From Parasponia andersonii (lineage: Eukaryota > Streptophyta > Magnoliopsida > Rosales > Cannabaceae), in assembly GCA_002914805.1 (NCBI GenBank), contig JXTB01000229.1, positions 28,813 through 92,812 on the forward strand: 64,000 bases of DNA, read 5' to 3'. Numbering within the stretch: position 1 is the first letter of the stretch; each line of letters opens with the position of its first letter. The notes under the pieces were generated by a model. It had not been told where the DNA came from and did not search any database. It was given only the letters and a program-made list of their open reading frames with translations. Shown one piece after another: positions 11,136 through 23,500 of the stretch. Made by a program: the position numbers and the translations under genes.

Positions 11136-12312
11136 CTACATGTAGGATGTAGGTAAAACCCAAATTGGTGTTCGTTCAGTCATTTTGTCAATGACTTCAT
11201 GATCAATGTTCAACCTTAAATTAGAAAGTCCGGTTTCAAGATCATACAAACCCATATCCCTAGGCCTATCATGACCTTTGTCGTAATTAGCATCCTTGTC
11301 ACTGGTGAAGTATATGCTGTTCTTTTGGCACCCTACAACAGATATTGAAGTACTATCACCCAAAAACAATGCTTCATCGCCTATATTATCTATCTCAATC
11401 CATTTTTGGGCATCTAAACTAAATTTAAACACTGAAAAACTCACTGACACATAATAGTCAAAGGCGTATCGGTACCTCCGTACTTTCAAAAGATCACCTC
11501 CCACAGATTCAACCAAATACACCTTATAAAGAAATAATTCTTCGTCTTCCCCTTCTCCTCCTTTGTCGTCTTCTACTTCATCTTCATCAGGACTTGATAT
11601 GTCTTCTAGTTCTATTACATTTACTTTAAATGGGTCAGTAACGTCAAAAGGTATAAGTCTTTCTGCCCGAGTTATGGCATAAAATCGATCCTTGTAGTGC
11701 ACAATATCCTCAATTACTATTTAATCCCTAACACGATAGTCCATGTAGAGTCTTTAACAGGTCTAATATAAGCTACATCAAATTTGCCTCCATAGATCAA
11801 CACAAGGATTAGATAAATTCGATTTGAAACTGGATCAGGAGTAAACGTTGTCATCTTTGTAATATGATATTCACGAACATCATAATAAAGCTCCACAAAC
11901 TCCTCCGTAAGTAAACAAGGGAAGGAGATGAATAATAGTCTTTTCGTCTCTCACGTAAAAGAGCTGTAAAGTGTTAACATAATATTTTCATCAACATTAA
12001 GTATCCATCCTTCTGAAGAACTACAAAAGGCTCTATCATATGGAGGAAATATTAATTTCGACAACAAGAATTTGTAATCCAATACATTATACATACCCCA
12101 TTCATCACTATTTTCACATTCGTTGGGAACAAAAAGCAGGGGTACCTAATGATAGCTCAACTTGACAAGTTTAGCTTTGTTATCCTTTGCTACAAAATGC
12201 CTCGAGCAACAAACAACACTAAATAGCAAACAGTCCTTTAGTAATTCCAACTTATTCAAAACCGTGTTTAAAAGATGTTTTGGCAAACTTGTCCAATATG
12301 AAAAGATGATAG
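11136..12312 (-). pseudogene. F-box / DUF295 (KIB-like) gene, degenerate
   Basis: Read on the minus strand, about 12310-12150 encodes an F-box-like segment (WTSLPKHLLNTVLNKLEL...VCCSRHFVA). It is followed by PLLFVPNE, then FPPYDRAFCSSSEGWIL and a C-terminal DUF295 part (LGDSTSISVVGCQKNSIYFT and YDLETGLSNL) ending at 11138-11136. Together this spans about the whole family length (near 390 codons). It is broken by an in-frame TAG at 12148-12146, a TGA at about 11953-11951 and a frameshift near 11720-11730. Intact relatives are SCF substrate adaptors; this copy is probably dead. The stretch beginning at 11702 alone is 188 codons and lacks an ATG. Confidence 0.8.
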
Positions 12313-12843
12313 AAAAAATAACATTTAATATAAATAAAGCGGCAGAAATTGATTTTCGATAGTTCTACAAATGCTAGTCTAAAACCCTGCTTCTATTCGC
12401 GTAATTATGTAAACAGAGAGGACAGATTGTAATCAGAAAGTCCAGCACATAATTTATTCATTATATTGCTGCAATTTTCGGTTTTTCTTTTTTTATAGAA
12501 AATAATCGGCAAACAAGGTTTAAGAGAGAGGGAGGTATTAAAAAAAACAATTGAATCAACTCAACAAAATCAGAAGGCGTTGAATAGAAAACTAAATAAA
12601 TATGATGCTTGATATACAGTCAAAAATTTAACATACAAAAAAATACGTAAAGAAAACGAAAGTGAGGGATTGGAGAGTGAGGCCAAGGAATGAGCTCTAG
12701 TGCTGCTGCCACCATTAAAAGTAGAACGGCGGGGCCATTGATCTCAAAAACACAAATTACTAAAAAAGAACGATAAAAAGCGCATTATATCCCAAATGAC
12801 AGCGGGTCTTATATCCATTATATAGGAAGAGAGGAAAGGAATA
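12313..12843. other. Spacer between F-box pseudogene and Gypsy-1
   Basis: No gene recognised. It would contain any promoter of the F-box pseudogene. The target site of Gypsy-1 lies at its right end. Confidence 0.4.
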
Positions 12844-13301
12844 TGATGTAGCAGCCACGTCAATGACCCAAAGTTAAGTCTAAAATTCCAAAACTCAATT
12901 TAATGAGCATTTTATTGGTTGGTATAATACTATTGTGTGTTAGGTATCGTAGACTTATTTTTTTTTGAAATGTGTTAGATTATTTAACTTATTTATTTGA
13001 AGTGTGTTAGGTGAATAATTTGTTTATTTGAAGTGTGTTATGTAAACAATTTATTTATTTTAAGTATGTTTGGTTGGTAGGTGCTAGTTGTATGGTTATA
13101 AGTTTCTTAGAATTATTTTATTGGATGGTTTAGATTAATCCTAAACTTGTATAAATTGCCTTCATTAGCAAGAGTTGTAATCATCCAATCTTCAGTCAAA
13201 ATTTTAGTTTTCTCTTCTAAATTCTCTTTGAGAATTTTGTTTATTTCTTTTTTCGTTGTGAGAACGCAAATTAGAGCGAAATCTAGCAACCCGATACATC
13301 A
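12844..13301 (+). repeat. Gypsy-1 5' LTR
   Basis: 458 bp. It carries short internal repeats of the type TGTGTTAGGT.AA..ATTTGTTTATTTGAAG (about 12935-13075) and a TATAAATT box at 13150-13157. Confidence 0.93.
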
Positions 13302-13302
13302 A

Positions 13303-13316
13303 TTGGTACCAGAACC
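13303..13316 (+). other. Gypsy-1 primer binding site
   Basis: TTGGTACCAGAACC lies directly after the LTR end (13301), a TGG-starting tRNA complement of the Met-tRNA type with substitutions. Confidence 0.65.
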
Positions 13317-13599
13317 TACCTCTGTATCAGACATAGCTTTCCTGTTACCGTCACCTTACACTATTTCTATTAAAAAAAAAAGTCCCCTTATTTCATCATC
13401 ACTTTCGTTATCAAATCCTTACCATCACCTTCCTACAACAATTATTTACCATACATATACATATAACCCTTCCATACACTGTCTTTGTTTCCAAAAAAAA
13501 AAAGATGGCGTATATTAAAGTTTCCACCTTGGAGAACTTACTTCATTCCTTTAAGGTAATATATACATTTTTGTAAGCTTTATTTTTTTTTATTGTTTA

Positions 13600-13803
13600 T
13601 ATTTTTGAGAGTTCTATTTTTCTTTACTTTTAAGAGTTTGTACTATTTTCTTTCCTATAAGAGTAAAAAAAAAGTAAAAAGTAAAAAAAAATTAAAAAAA
13701 AGTAAAAAAAAAAGTAATTCTATCTTTATTTACTTTTAAAAATTTGCACTATTTTCTTTCCTATAAAAGCAAAAAAAAAAAGTAAAAAGTAAAAAAAAAA
13801 AAA
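13600..13803 (+). repeat. Duplicated A-rich leader before Gypsy-1 gag
   Basis: Two copies of a unit ACTTTTAA.A.TTTG.ACTATTTTCTTTCCTATAA.AG followed by runs of AAAAAGTAAAAAGT, at about 13627-13715 and 13731-13803, ending directly at the gag ATG (13804). Confidence 0.75.
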
Positions 13804-14960
13804 ATGTCGGACGGAGGGTCTAGCCAACAAAATCCCGCTGTGGAAGAGTTTGCAACAAAGGAGTCTATATGTGTACTTGATAGAAGATTACAGAATCTAG
13901 AGACAATGCTTACAAATTTAACTCAACACTTTCTTGGGGGACGAAACAACAATTATGAGCAACGAAGACATGACGAAGTTGATCCTCTTATAAATTTTAG
14001 GCGGCATCGAAATCATTTTTTCCAAGATGAAGATTCTAGTGAAGATAATGAGGGACCAGCCATACCTGAAAATAACCAAGGATCTCGGCAAAATGACTAC
14101 CGCATGAAGATCGAGAATCCGCAATTTAATGGTCTACTCGTGATTGAAAAATTCCTTGATTAGCTAGCTGAAGTAGAGAAGTTCTTTGAATATTGGGGTA
14201 CGCAAGAACACATAAAGGTCAAATTGGTAGCTTATCGAGTCAAAGGAGGTGCGTTAGCTTGATAGGATCAATTACAAATGATACATATTTAGCAAGGGAG
14301 AAACAAAGTTCATACTTGGCGGCGAATGAAATAATTGATGATCGAGCACTTCCTACCTCCAGATTACGAACAAGCACTTTTCAGTTGATATCAATATTGC
14401 CGACAAGCATATCGGACAATACAAGAATATGTAACTGAGTTTCACAAACTGGCTGCCCGAGTTGACATTTGCGAATCTAAAAGTCAAAAGATTTCAAGAT
14501 TCATTGATGGACGTCGTACAAACATACAAGATGAGGTATTCAAACAATCTCATAATACTTTATCTAGAACAATTCAACTCGCTTTGCAAATTGAAACTCA
14601 ACTCAACAAAAAGACAAATCACAACCCAATAACTGCACAATTCTCTTTACCACCACAAAGATCTGATTTGAGCAAAGTGAAGGCCATAGAAAGATCACAC
14701 GATGGAGTAATAAGACCAACTCCTTCTCACAACCAACCAACCACTCGACCGCAAAGAGAAGTAGCCAACAACAACACTAACAACCCTTATGCAGTCTCGA
14801 GAGGTAATAAATATTATCGTTGTGGACAAATAGGCTACTATTCAAATCAATGTCTTCAGAACAGACCCGTCAATCTAACCACACATGATGACAACATCGA
14901 AAGAGACGAGATGTATTTCGAGAATGAGGAGTACACAGATGAATTTGAACCCGAGGAAGT
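13804..14960 (+). pseudogene. Gypsy-1 gag with degenerate zinc knuckle
   Basis: ATG at 13804 (MSDGGSSQQNPAVEEF). A TAG at 14161-14163 cuts the frame just before the capsid-like part (LAEVEKFFEYWG), and another stop follows near 14260. The knuckle at about 14812-14855 reads [14 protein letters not shown]: the first Cys and the His of C-x2-C-x4-H-x4-C are both Tyr, so it would not bind zinc normally. Confidence 0.85.
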
Positions 14961-17900
14961 CGTCTATGGAGATGAAGGTATTTCCTTGGTGATAAGACGA
15001 TTGATGTATACATCAAAGAAGGAAGAAGATATACAACGACACAACATCTTCAAGACTCGCTGTATGGTTGAACAACGAGTGTGTGATCTTATCATTGATA
15101 GTGGGAGTAGCGAGAATATAGTATCAAAGACTATGGTGGATAAGTTACAACTGCTAACCCAACCACATACTACGCCGTATCGCATTGGCTGGATCAAGGA
15201 CGTCGGTGAAACAAAGGTGACACAACAATGTCGAGTTCCTTTCTCCATCGGTAAATACAAAGATGAGGTATTATGTGATATTGTTGATATGGATGCCTGT
15301 CATATGTTGCTTGGTCGACCGTGGCAATTCGATTTAAATACTATATATAATGGTAAAGTTAACACATATAGCTTCCACAAGGATGATATGAAGATTACTC
15401 TGTCTCCTCTAAAGCTACAAAATAACCAAACAACCCCCACCAGGACCAACCTTCTTTTTGTACCTAAAGAGACATATACTCCTACCAATATTCTTGTACA
15501 AGTTCAAACATTATTGTCTGAATTTGAAGACATTATTCCTGAAGAGTTACCCGTTAGTTTACCACCCCTGCGAAATATTCAACACCAGATTGATCTTGTT
15601 CCTGGAGCAAGTCTACCGAGTCTACCGCACTACCGCATGAGTCCTAAGGAGTATAAGATCCTACAAATACAAGTCCAACATCTCCTCAAGAAAGGGATGA
15701 TTAGAGAAAGTATGAGCCCTGTGGCTGTACCTGTACTCCTAACACCGAAGAAAGACGGAAGCTGGAGGATGTGCATTGATAGTCGAGCCATTAACAAGAT
15801 TATGATACGATATCGATTTCCTATCCCACGATTGGATGACATGATTGATAGATTGGAAGGATCAAAGCTCTTTTCCAAGATTGATTTGCGGAGTGGATAC
15901 CATCAGATTCGTATTCATCCTGGAGATGAATGGAAGACTGCATTCAAAACACATAAAGGACTATACGAGTGGTTAGTTATGCCGTTCGGTCTATCCAATG
16001 CCCTGAGTACTTTCATGAGGTTAATGAATCAGGTATTCCAACCCTTCATTGGAAGATTTGTCGTAGTTTAATTTGATGACATTTTAGTCTATAGTCAGAA
16101 TGAGAAAGAACATCTACAACACCCGACCGAAGTTTTTAATACACTTCATAAGAATCAGTTGTATGTCAACCTAAAAAAATGTAGCTTTATGACTGACAGC
16201 TTAGTCTTCTTGGGCTTTGTTGTAAGTTCTAACGGAATCAAAGTCGATCAAGATAAAGTTAAGGCTATCCGAGATGGCCAATACTGAAGACCATTACAGA
16301 AGTTCAGAGTTTTTATGATCTTGCAATGTTCTATAGACAATTTATGAGAAACTTCAGCACTATAGCTGCACCGCTCACCGATTATTTGAACTAAAAGCAA
16401 TTCCTTTGGACAGAAGAAGTAGAACAAAGTTTTGCTGTCTTAAAGGAAAAACTCACAAATGCACCCGTCCTTGCACTTCCTAGCTTTGACAAAATTTTTG
16501 AAGTCGACTGTGACACTTCTCGCATAGGAGTTGGAGCTGTTCTATCCTAAGATATGAAACCAATAGCTTTCTTTGGTGAAAAGCTCAGCGAAGCCAGAAA
16601 GAAGTGGTCAACATATGAACAAGAATTATATGCGATTGTTCGTACATTACAACAATAGGAACTATATCTAGTGCAGAAGGAATTCATCCTCAATATGGAT
16701 CATCAAGCTCTTAAGTACCTCAACAAATCTTTCAAACCAAATCAAATGCATGCTCGATGGATTTCCTACATCTAGAAGTTCACTTTCTCTCTTAAGCATA
16801 AGTCAGGACAATTAAACAAGGTTGCTGATGCATTGAGTCACCGAGTTACGTTACTAACTGCTGTTCAAAATAAAATAATCAGTTTTGATTATTTGAAAGA
16901 CTTATACGCTGATGATAAAGATTTCAAGGAAGAATGGGAGAAATGTATTAATAGAGTTGCAAATAAACATCAAATACATGATAGTTTTCTATTCTTTGAA
17001 AATCGTTTATGTATTCCACGAGGATTTCTCAAAGAACACATCATTCAGGAACTAAACGCAGGAGGGTTAGAAGGACATATGGGACGAGACAAAACTGTTT
17101 CATTAGTGGAAGATCGATACTTTTGGCCATATCTTAAGTGTGATGTCGAGAAATTTGTCAAGCGTTGTTATATATGCCAGACTGCAAAGGGACAAGCTCA
17201 AAACACTGGGTTGTACATGCCACTTCCTATTCCTGATGCACCTTGGGAAGATTTGTCCATAGATTTCGTCTTAGGACTACCGCGAACACAAAAAGGTTCG
17301 GATTCTTTCTTTATTGTGGTAGATCGTTTTTCAAAAATGGCTCATTTTATTCCCTACAAGAAAACTTCAGATGCTACTCATATTGCATAATTGTTCTTTC
17401 GAGAGATTGTTCATCTGCATGGGTTACCAAGGACAATAGTCTCTGATCGCGATAGTAAATTCCTCAGTCATTTTTGGCGCACTTTGTGGAAGAGACTTGA
17501 TACCACCTTGCAATTTAGTAGCACTTGTCATCCCCAAACAGATGGGCAAACTGAAGTCACTAATCGCACACTGGGCAATATTTTACAGTGCTTGATTAAA
17601 GAAAACCCAAGACAATGGGAGAATGTTCTACCGTAAGCTGAGTTTGTTTACAATAATATGCCAAATCATTCCAGCAATAAATCTCCATTTGAAATTGTTT
17701 ATATTCGTCCTCCGTTGTATATTCTCGACTTGGTACCTTTACCAAAACTTTCAGGAATGAGCATTATTGCTGATCATTTGATTAATAAGGCGATCAATAT
17801 CCATGAAAAAGTGAAAAGAAAGTTAGAAGAGTCCAGTGCAAAATACAAGGCTAATGCTGACAAGCACAGAAGATTCAAGACTTTCAAAGAAAGCGATTTT

Positions 17901-18101
17901 GTAATGGTTCATTTACGTAAAGAAAGACTTCCAACAATAGGATACAATAAACTTAAGCAGAAGAAAATTGGCCCCTTTCGTATTATTCAAAAGATTAATG
18001 ATAATGCATATATCATTGATCTACTAGATAGCTACATAATTTCTAAGACCTTTAATATTCAAGACCTGTACGAGCACTATGGGCCAGAAGTCATACCTTG
18101 A
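14961..18101 (+). pseudogene. Gypsy-1 pol (protease, RT, RNase H, integrase), broken
   Basis: Protease active site IDSGSS at about 15094-15111. RT from about 15600 ([33 protein letters not shown]). The catalytic Y-x-D-D is lost at its first residue by a TAA at 16069-16071, leaving FDD. RNase H ([16 protein letters not shown]) is at about 16500-16550, beyond a frameshift near 16285. Integrase from 16833 has an HHCC region (17030-17190) and core motifs [17 protein letters not shown] and [11 protein letters not shown], with stops at 17388-17390 and 17634-17636. The C-terminal tail ends at TGA 18099-18101. Confidence 0.92.
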
Positions 18102-18125
18102 GCAACTCGAGGACAAGTTTTTTCA

Positions 18126-18138
18126 AGTGGGGGAGAAC
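18126..18138 (+). other. Gypsy-1 polypurine tract
   Basis: AGTGGGGGAGAAC immediately before the TG start of the 3' LTR. Confidence 0.75.
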
Positions 18139-18565
18139 TGACGTAGCAGCCCACATCCATGATCCAAAGCTAAGGCCCAAAATTCTAAAACCCAATCTAA
18201 TGAACATTCCATTGGTTGGTAGAATGCTTTTGTGTGTTAGGTATTGTAGACTTATTTTTTTTGAATGTGTTAGATTATTTAACTTGTTTATTTGAAGTGT
18301 GTTAGGTAAACAATTTGTTTATTTTAAGTATGTTTGGTTGGTAGGTATTAGGTGTATGGTTATAAGTTTCTTAGAATTATTTTATTGAATAGTTTAGATT
18401 AATCCTAAACTTGTATAAATTGCTTTCATTGGTAAGAGTTGTAATCATCCAATCTTCAATCTAAATCTTGGTTTTCTCTTTTAAATTCTCTTTGAGAATT
18501 TTGTTTATTTCTTTTCTCGTTGTGAAAACATAAGTTAGAGCGAAATCTAGCAACCCGCTGCGTCA
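18139..18565 (+). repeat. Gypsy-1 3' LTR
   Basis: 427 bp; shorter than the 5' LTR (458 bp), mainly by loss of one internal ATTTG/GTGTTAGGT repeat unit. Followed by GAATA. Confidence 0.93.
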
Positions 18566-19624
18566 GAATAAGAAAGAGATGAACCGACTAACGAGCCTAT
18601 TTTAAAAACCCATTGTACCTCTAATTTAAATTCTGAAATTACCGATGGTTAAAAAAGAAATACTAATCAAGCCAATACTCTCACTCTAATAGGTAAAACT
18701 TAAGTCTCCCTTTTAGGAACGTCCTTATGTATTGTTAATAACATTATCCTGATCCTGCTAAACCACAATTAATCTAAAAATGTTGCCGATATCAGTATTA
18801 TGGCATGAAATGAAAATATACACAAAATATATACCATATATACTCAACGATCACCCATGTTATAAATTGTTATAAATTGGGCTAAAACCAAAAGATGGAT
18901 TGTAATACCAGTCGCCTTTAGTTTAGCCTCTTATCACTCTCTTCTAAGACGCAACAAATTACTAACGTCTGTTTTTTCTAGTGCTTAATTTGCAGTACTC
19001 ATCTTTTTTTTTTTTTTTTCCCTTATATATATATCAGGAATAAGTTTTAGGGGCATGAACTATTCTGTGGTGGAGACCTAATTAAGGAAATCCAATTCGA
19101 GTACCTCGGAGATTATTTTATTTTGATTTTATAGTCACATTTTGTCTTTTATGTGATGGTGAGAAAATTCTAGTTTTACTTGGACTATATTGCTAAGTTT
19201 GCTGTTGACTGGGGGCAACACACGAGAAAGAGGGGATTATTTTCAGCCTATTCTAGCATATGTCATGGTTACTTCAATAGCCAGAGTTCGAAGCAATCTA
19301 ATATTAAGTTATTTTATGGTCCTAATTTGCATACCCCATCATACTATTTCACCAAATGAACCTAAAATGCTTTGTTATTAGGCTCAGCAATTCCAGTGCG
19401 AAAAACACCATGAAATGATAAATTGGCATGAACTTTCAAAATTTATGTTTATCTCTTTTCCAAGAGGTTTGTAGCTTCAGTAGGATGCTCTAGCAAATAT
19501 TTACTAGGGCAAAGGTAATTAATACTAGAGTCAAATATGCTTGAAACCAACCCAATTGGTGAATTTAACTTTGATCTTAGAACTTTATTTTCTTATTCTG
19601 GTTTTCTTCATTGATGTCATTTAG
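18566..19624. other. Spacer between Gypsy-1 and GT90 relic
   Basis: No gene seen. A poly-T run lies at about 19003-19019. The section near 19130-19200 resembles the flank of RLP_A near 2770-2830. Confidence 0.45.
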
Positions 19625-19965
19625 GCATAATAAATTGGAAAGATAGAAAGTATATTCATTCAAGAGGAGTTGAAAATGGAGTATGTGTATGACCGCATGT
19701 TACATATTTTGAGTGAATATGCCAAGCTCTTAAGTCTTATACGACCAGCCTACTACAACCCAGAAAGCTACTGAACTCTGTTCTGAGGGCATGGCTTGCC
19801 CAGCAAATGGTTCAACAAAAGAGTTTATTACGGAAGCGATGGTGTGTCCTGCGGACAGTAACCCATGTACCATGCCTCCTCCTTATGGTCATCTCTACTT
19901 TCACATCTCTAAAGAAAGATTAGTTCAATTAAAGAAGTGGACTTAATGTAGAAGAAGTACTGCGA
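19625..19965 (+). pseudogene. GT90 glycosyltransferase relic: last exon
   Basis: Clear homology to exon 6 of the GT90 gene at 61132-61479. It has the same acceptor context (GATGTCATTTAGGCA..), IQEELKMEYVYDRM, then ELCSEGMACPANGSTKEFI and PCTMPPPYG in shifting frames. A frameshift near 19740 and other indels disrupt it, and no other exons are present upstream. It lies tail-to-tail with RLP_B. The 3' flank (about 19970-20170) also resembles 61480-61680, including GTAGACTTAAG and CACTTAATAA. Confidence 0.85.
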
Positions 19966-20518
19966 GAATCAAGGTAAGCACTAGTCCTCGAGAGGTTTTT
20001 AATTTGTTTTCCATTTTTTATTTTCCTATTTAACTTTTGTTATGAATACAGATAAAGCAATTAAATAGTTTTCTTCGTGTGTGATTCCATTTTCCTTTAA
20101 TTTTTTCAGTAGACTTAAGGACGATCTCACTTAATAAACACCGCAATCTTGCACTTTAACATTTCAGGATTTCAATTGTCTACTTTCACTGATCTCACTT
20201 TTTCTTCTGAAAAATGTATTATGAGATTTCAAAACCTATTCAAAATGAATATGTAATCAGATGATACGATTGGAAATAAATCGTAACAACACAGCAAAAT
20301 ACATGATTACTTTTATTGGAGCTACATAGCTGAACTGAGTAGCATGAAATTCATAAAGACACAACCAATAAAACATCCATAACATAAACTAAAACAGCAG
20401 CTAACCACACACACAAACACAGGTTCAGCAGATAGCAAAACAGAACACAGCAAAAGCAGAAATGCTTTTTATTGACACACCACACACAAATAGCACATAC
20501 ATGATAGCCTTTCGTCAG
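19966..20518. other. Shared 3' UTR region of GT90 relic and RLP_B
   Basis: The left half resembles the 3' flank of the GT90 gene. The right half (about 20260-20518) is probably the RLP_B 3' UTR and resembles 52790-53078 (GGAGCTACATAGCTGAACT..AGCAT.A.ATTCATAA). Confidence 0.6.
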
Positions 20519-23500
20519 TTACTCGTCGCCGCTAGTCCTCTCCATTATTTTCTTTAGCCTCGCTACTTTCACCTCCACGGCCGCAAGTATCCGTTCTTTC
20601 GTGTCGTCGGCAAAATGGAAATAGGCAAGCCTCCAATCCTTTTTAATGATTAAAGTCCCAATAACCGCCCAGAATCCAGTTGCATATCCAGCAAATATGA
20701 CAAAGTAAAACAATATTCTTTCTGACTTATCTTTGTCGTCATTGTTGTTGTCATGGCCAGTGTTCGTCGAACGATGGAGTGGTTCATCATCACCAGGACA
20801 TTTCTTCGGCAGCGGAGCTCCACAGAGTTGAAAGTTTCCCGCATAAATTGATGATGGGTCATCAAGAGTTTGAAGCTGATTGCCGGTTGGAATTTTTCCT
20901 GACAAGTTGTTGTACGACAAGTTAAGATGGCTCAGTGAAGTCAGAGTGGACATGCTTGGTGGAATTGCGCCTACAAGTTGGTTGTCTGAGAGGTCAAGGG
21001 ACTCGATTGACTCCAATCCTCCTATCTTATCGGGTATTTTTCCTGACAAATGATTGCGTGACAAATTCAGACTACGCAATCCAGAGAGTGCACATATCTG
21101 CTTGGGGATGGATCCATTTAGCTTGTTGCTCGAGAGGTCCATAGTGTCGAGAAGTCGCAATGTTGTTGAATAGTAATCAAGAGATAATCCTTTCGTGACC
21201 ACTGAGACCCTTCGTTTGTTCGATTCTGTATCGTTGAGAAAATTTTCCAAGGGTAAAATGAAGGATTCCTTCGAAGTCATTCGAGTAAGATTGCTGAAGC
21301 ATTGAGGAATTCCTCCTGACAAATTGTTTAATGCAAGGTCTAAGATTTGCAGATCTGAAAGTTGACATAATTGTAAAGGAATGCTGCCGTTGAACATGTT
21401 TTCTCGAAGCCTGAGAAATCGTAAAGACAAAAGGTTTACTCCAATCCAGCGAGGTATAATCCCAGAAATCTTATTCTCGCCAAGATCTAGTAGCACTAAG
21501 TGTTTACAACTTCCCAATGCTCGAGGGATATCTCCATCCAGATTATTGTCATTCATTTGCAACCACTCCAAATAACGAAGCTGTCCAAGTGAGCTTGGAA
21601 TAGTACCTGATAAATTATTGGATGATAGATCTATCACAGACAATTGTTGTTTCTTCTTCCAACAATGAGGTAATTCCCCAGATAACTTGTTACTAGAAAT
21701 ATCAAGAACTTGTAATGATTTCAATCTGCATACTGAGTTTGGGATTGGACCAATTATTTGGTTGTTTCCAAGAAGAATACTATATATTCCAGGCATGGTA
21801 TCAAAAAAATTCGGTGGAAAACTACCACCCATACGATTATTTGACAAATCTAGTTCCCAAATGCCCTTTTGAGTTTGAAGCCACTTGGGTAGAGCTCCAA
21901 TACCACAAGATGACATGTTAAGGGTAGAGAGACTAAATGGAGGAACCCAATCAAGTTTCACCTTCCACGTCAGATGGTTGGAACTAATGCTCAAATAGAT
22001 TAACCTTGAAAGGTTGGCAAAGTGACTTTCAGAAACCATACCTTCCAAGGAATTACAAGAAAGATCTAACTCCTCCAAATTCACCAATTGCCCAAAACTC
22101 TCAGGAATAGATCCACCCAATTGATTATAAGAAAGATATAACACCTCCAAATTTACCAATTGCCCAAAACTCTTAGGAATAGATCCATCCAACTGATTAT
22201 TTGAAATATATAACACCTCTAAGTTTACCAATTGCCCAAGACTCTTGGGAATGGATCCATTCAACTGATTATTTGAAATATATAACACCTCTAAGTTTAC
22301 CAATTGCCCAAGACTCTTGGGAATGGATCCATTCAACTGATTATTTGAAATATATAACCATTCTAAGTTTACCAGTTGCCCAAGACTCTCAGGAATAAAT
22401 CCACCCAATTGATTATTTGAAATATCTAATTCTTTCAAAGATTATTTGAAATATATAACCATTCTAAGTTTACCAGTTGCCCAAGACTCTCAGGAATAAA
22501 TCCACCCAATTGATTATTTGAAATATCTAATTCTTTCAAAGTTGACACTCTCCCCAATGATTGTGGGATAATCCCATTCAATTGGTTACCTGAAAGATTC
22601 AATTCTTCTAAGGATGTTAGTTTTCCCAGCGATTGTGGAATGGTCCCATTTAGTTGATTATTTGAAAGGTCGAATTCTCTCAACATTAGCAATAGTTTAA
22701 GAGAAGACGGAATTGGACCACTGAATGAATTAGAATCAATGTAGAGGTATTTCAGACCTTTTAGTTGCCCAAACCAATATGGAATGCGACCGCCAATTTC
22801 ATTATCCCTTAAATCCAAGAAAGCTAAATCATATGCGAGGCATCTTGATGAGTTTCTATAATTACTTCCTAACACCCCGTCACCTTGGAAGTAGTTAAAA
22901 CTCAAATCCAATGACTTTAAGGAGCAAACCTTATTCAATATTGACAATAACCCACCTTCAATATAATTAAAGCTGCTCCCACTGAGACTGAGGCGGACCA
23001 GATTTTTAGAATTAACTAACCCGAGTGGAACTGTGGAATTAAAAGAGTTAGCTGAGAGATCAAGTTCTCTAAGTGCAGTCATATTCTGAAGAGCGCTGGG
23101 AATTGGTCCACTGAGCATATTATCCGCAAGACTAAGGAAATTAATACGTGCAAGGAAGGTGGTATTAAAGGAACCTCGAGGAAAGTGTCTGTGTCGGATT
23201 CCACAACTATTTAAGTTTATGTGTAGTAGAGAAGGAAGCGTATTCAGTACCTGCATCACATCAAGTGCCTCCTCGAGGTTCGCGTAGCTTATGTCCAGGT
23301 GTTGCAATGACGAAAGCCTTGAAACCCATTGGAAATTATCAGCATACAATCCACCAGAAGAAGATAGAACCTGACCTTGAAAACTCAGATCAAGATATCG
23401 CAAGCTAGTGAGGTTCCCAAGTTGATGGGGAATCATTCCACTAAATCCGGCATTAGAGAGATCAAGATATCTCAGATGCTTCAAGGAGCCAAGGAACTTG

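Larger units (their letters stand above)
12844..18565 (+). mobile_element. Gypsy-1: Ty3/gypsy LTR retrotransposon, TSD GAATA
   Basis: LTRs at 12844-13301 and 18139-18565 begin TGATGTAGCAGCC / TGACGTAGCAGCC and end in CA. The insertion is flanked by a perfect 5-bp duplication GAATA (12839-12843 and 18566-18570). Order is gag, protease, RT, RNase H, integrase, the gypsy order. Frames are interrupted by several stops, so it is not autonomous. The integrase tail (RLPTIGYNKLKQKKIGPF...) resembles chromovirus-type elements, but I see no clear chromodomain and leave the lineage open. Confidence 0.96.
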
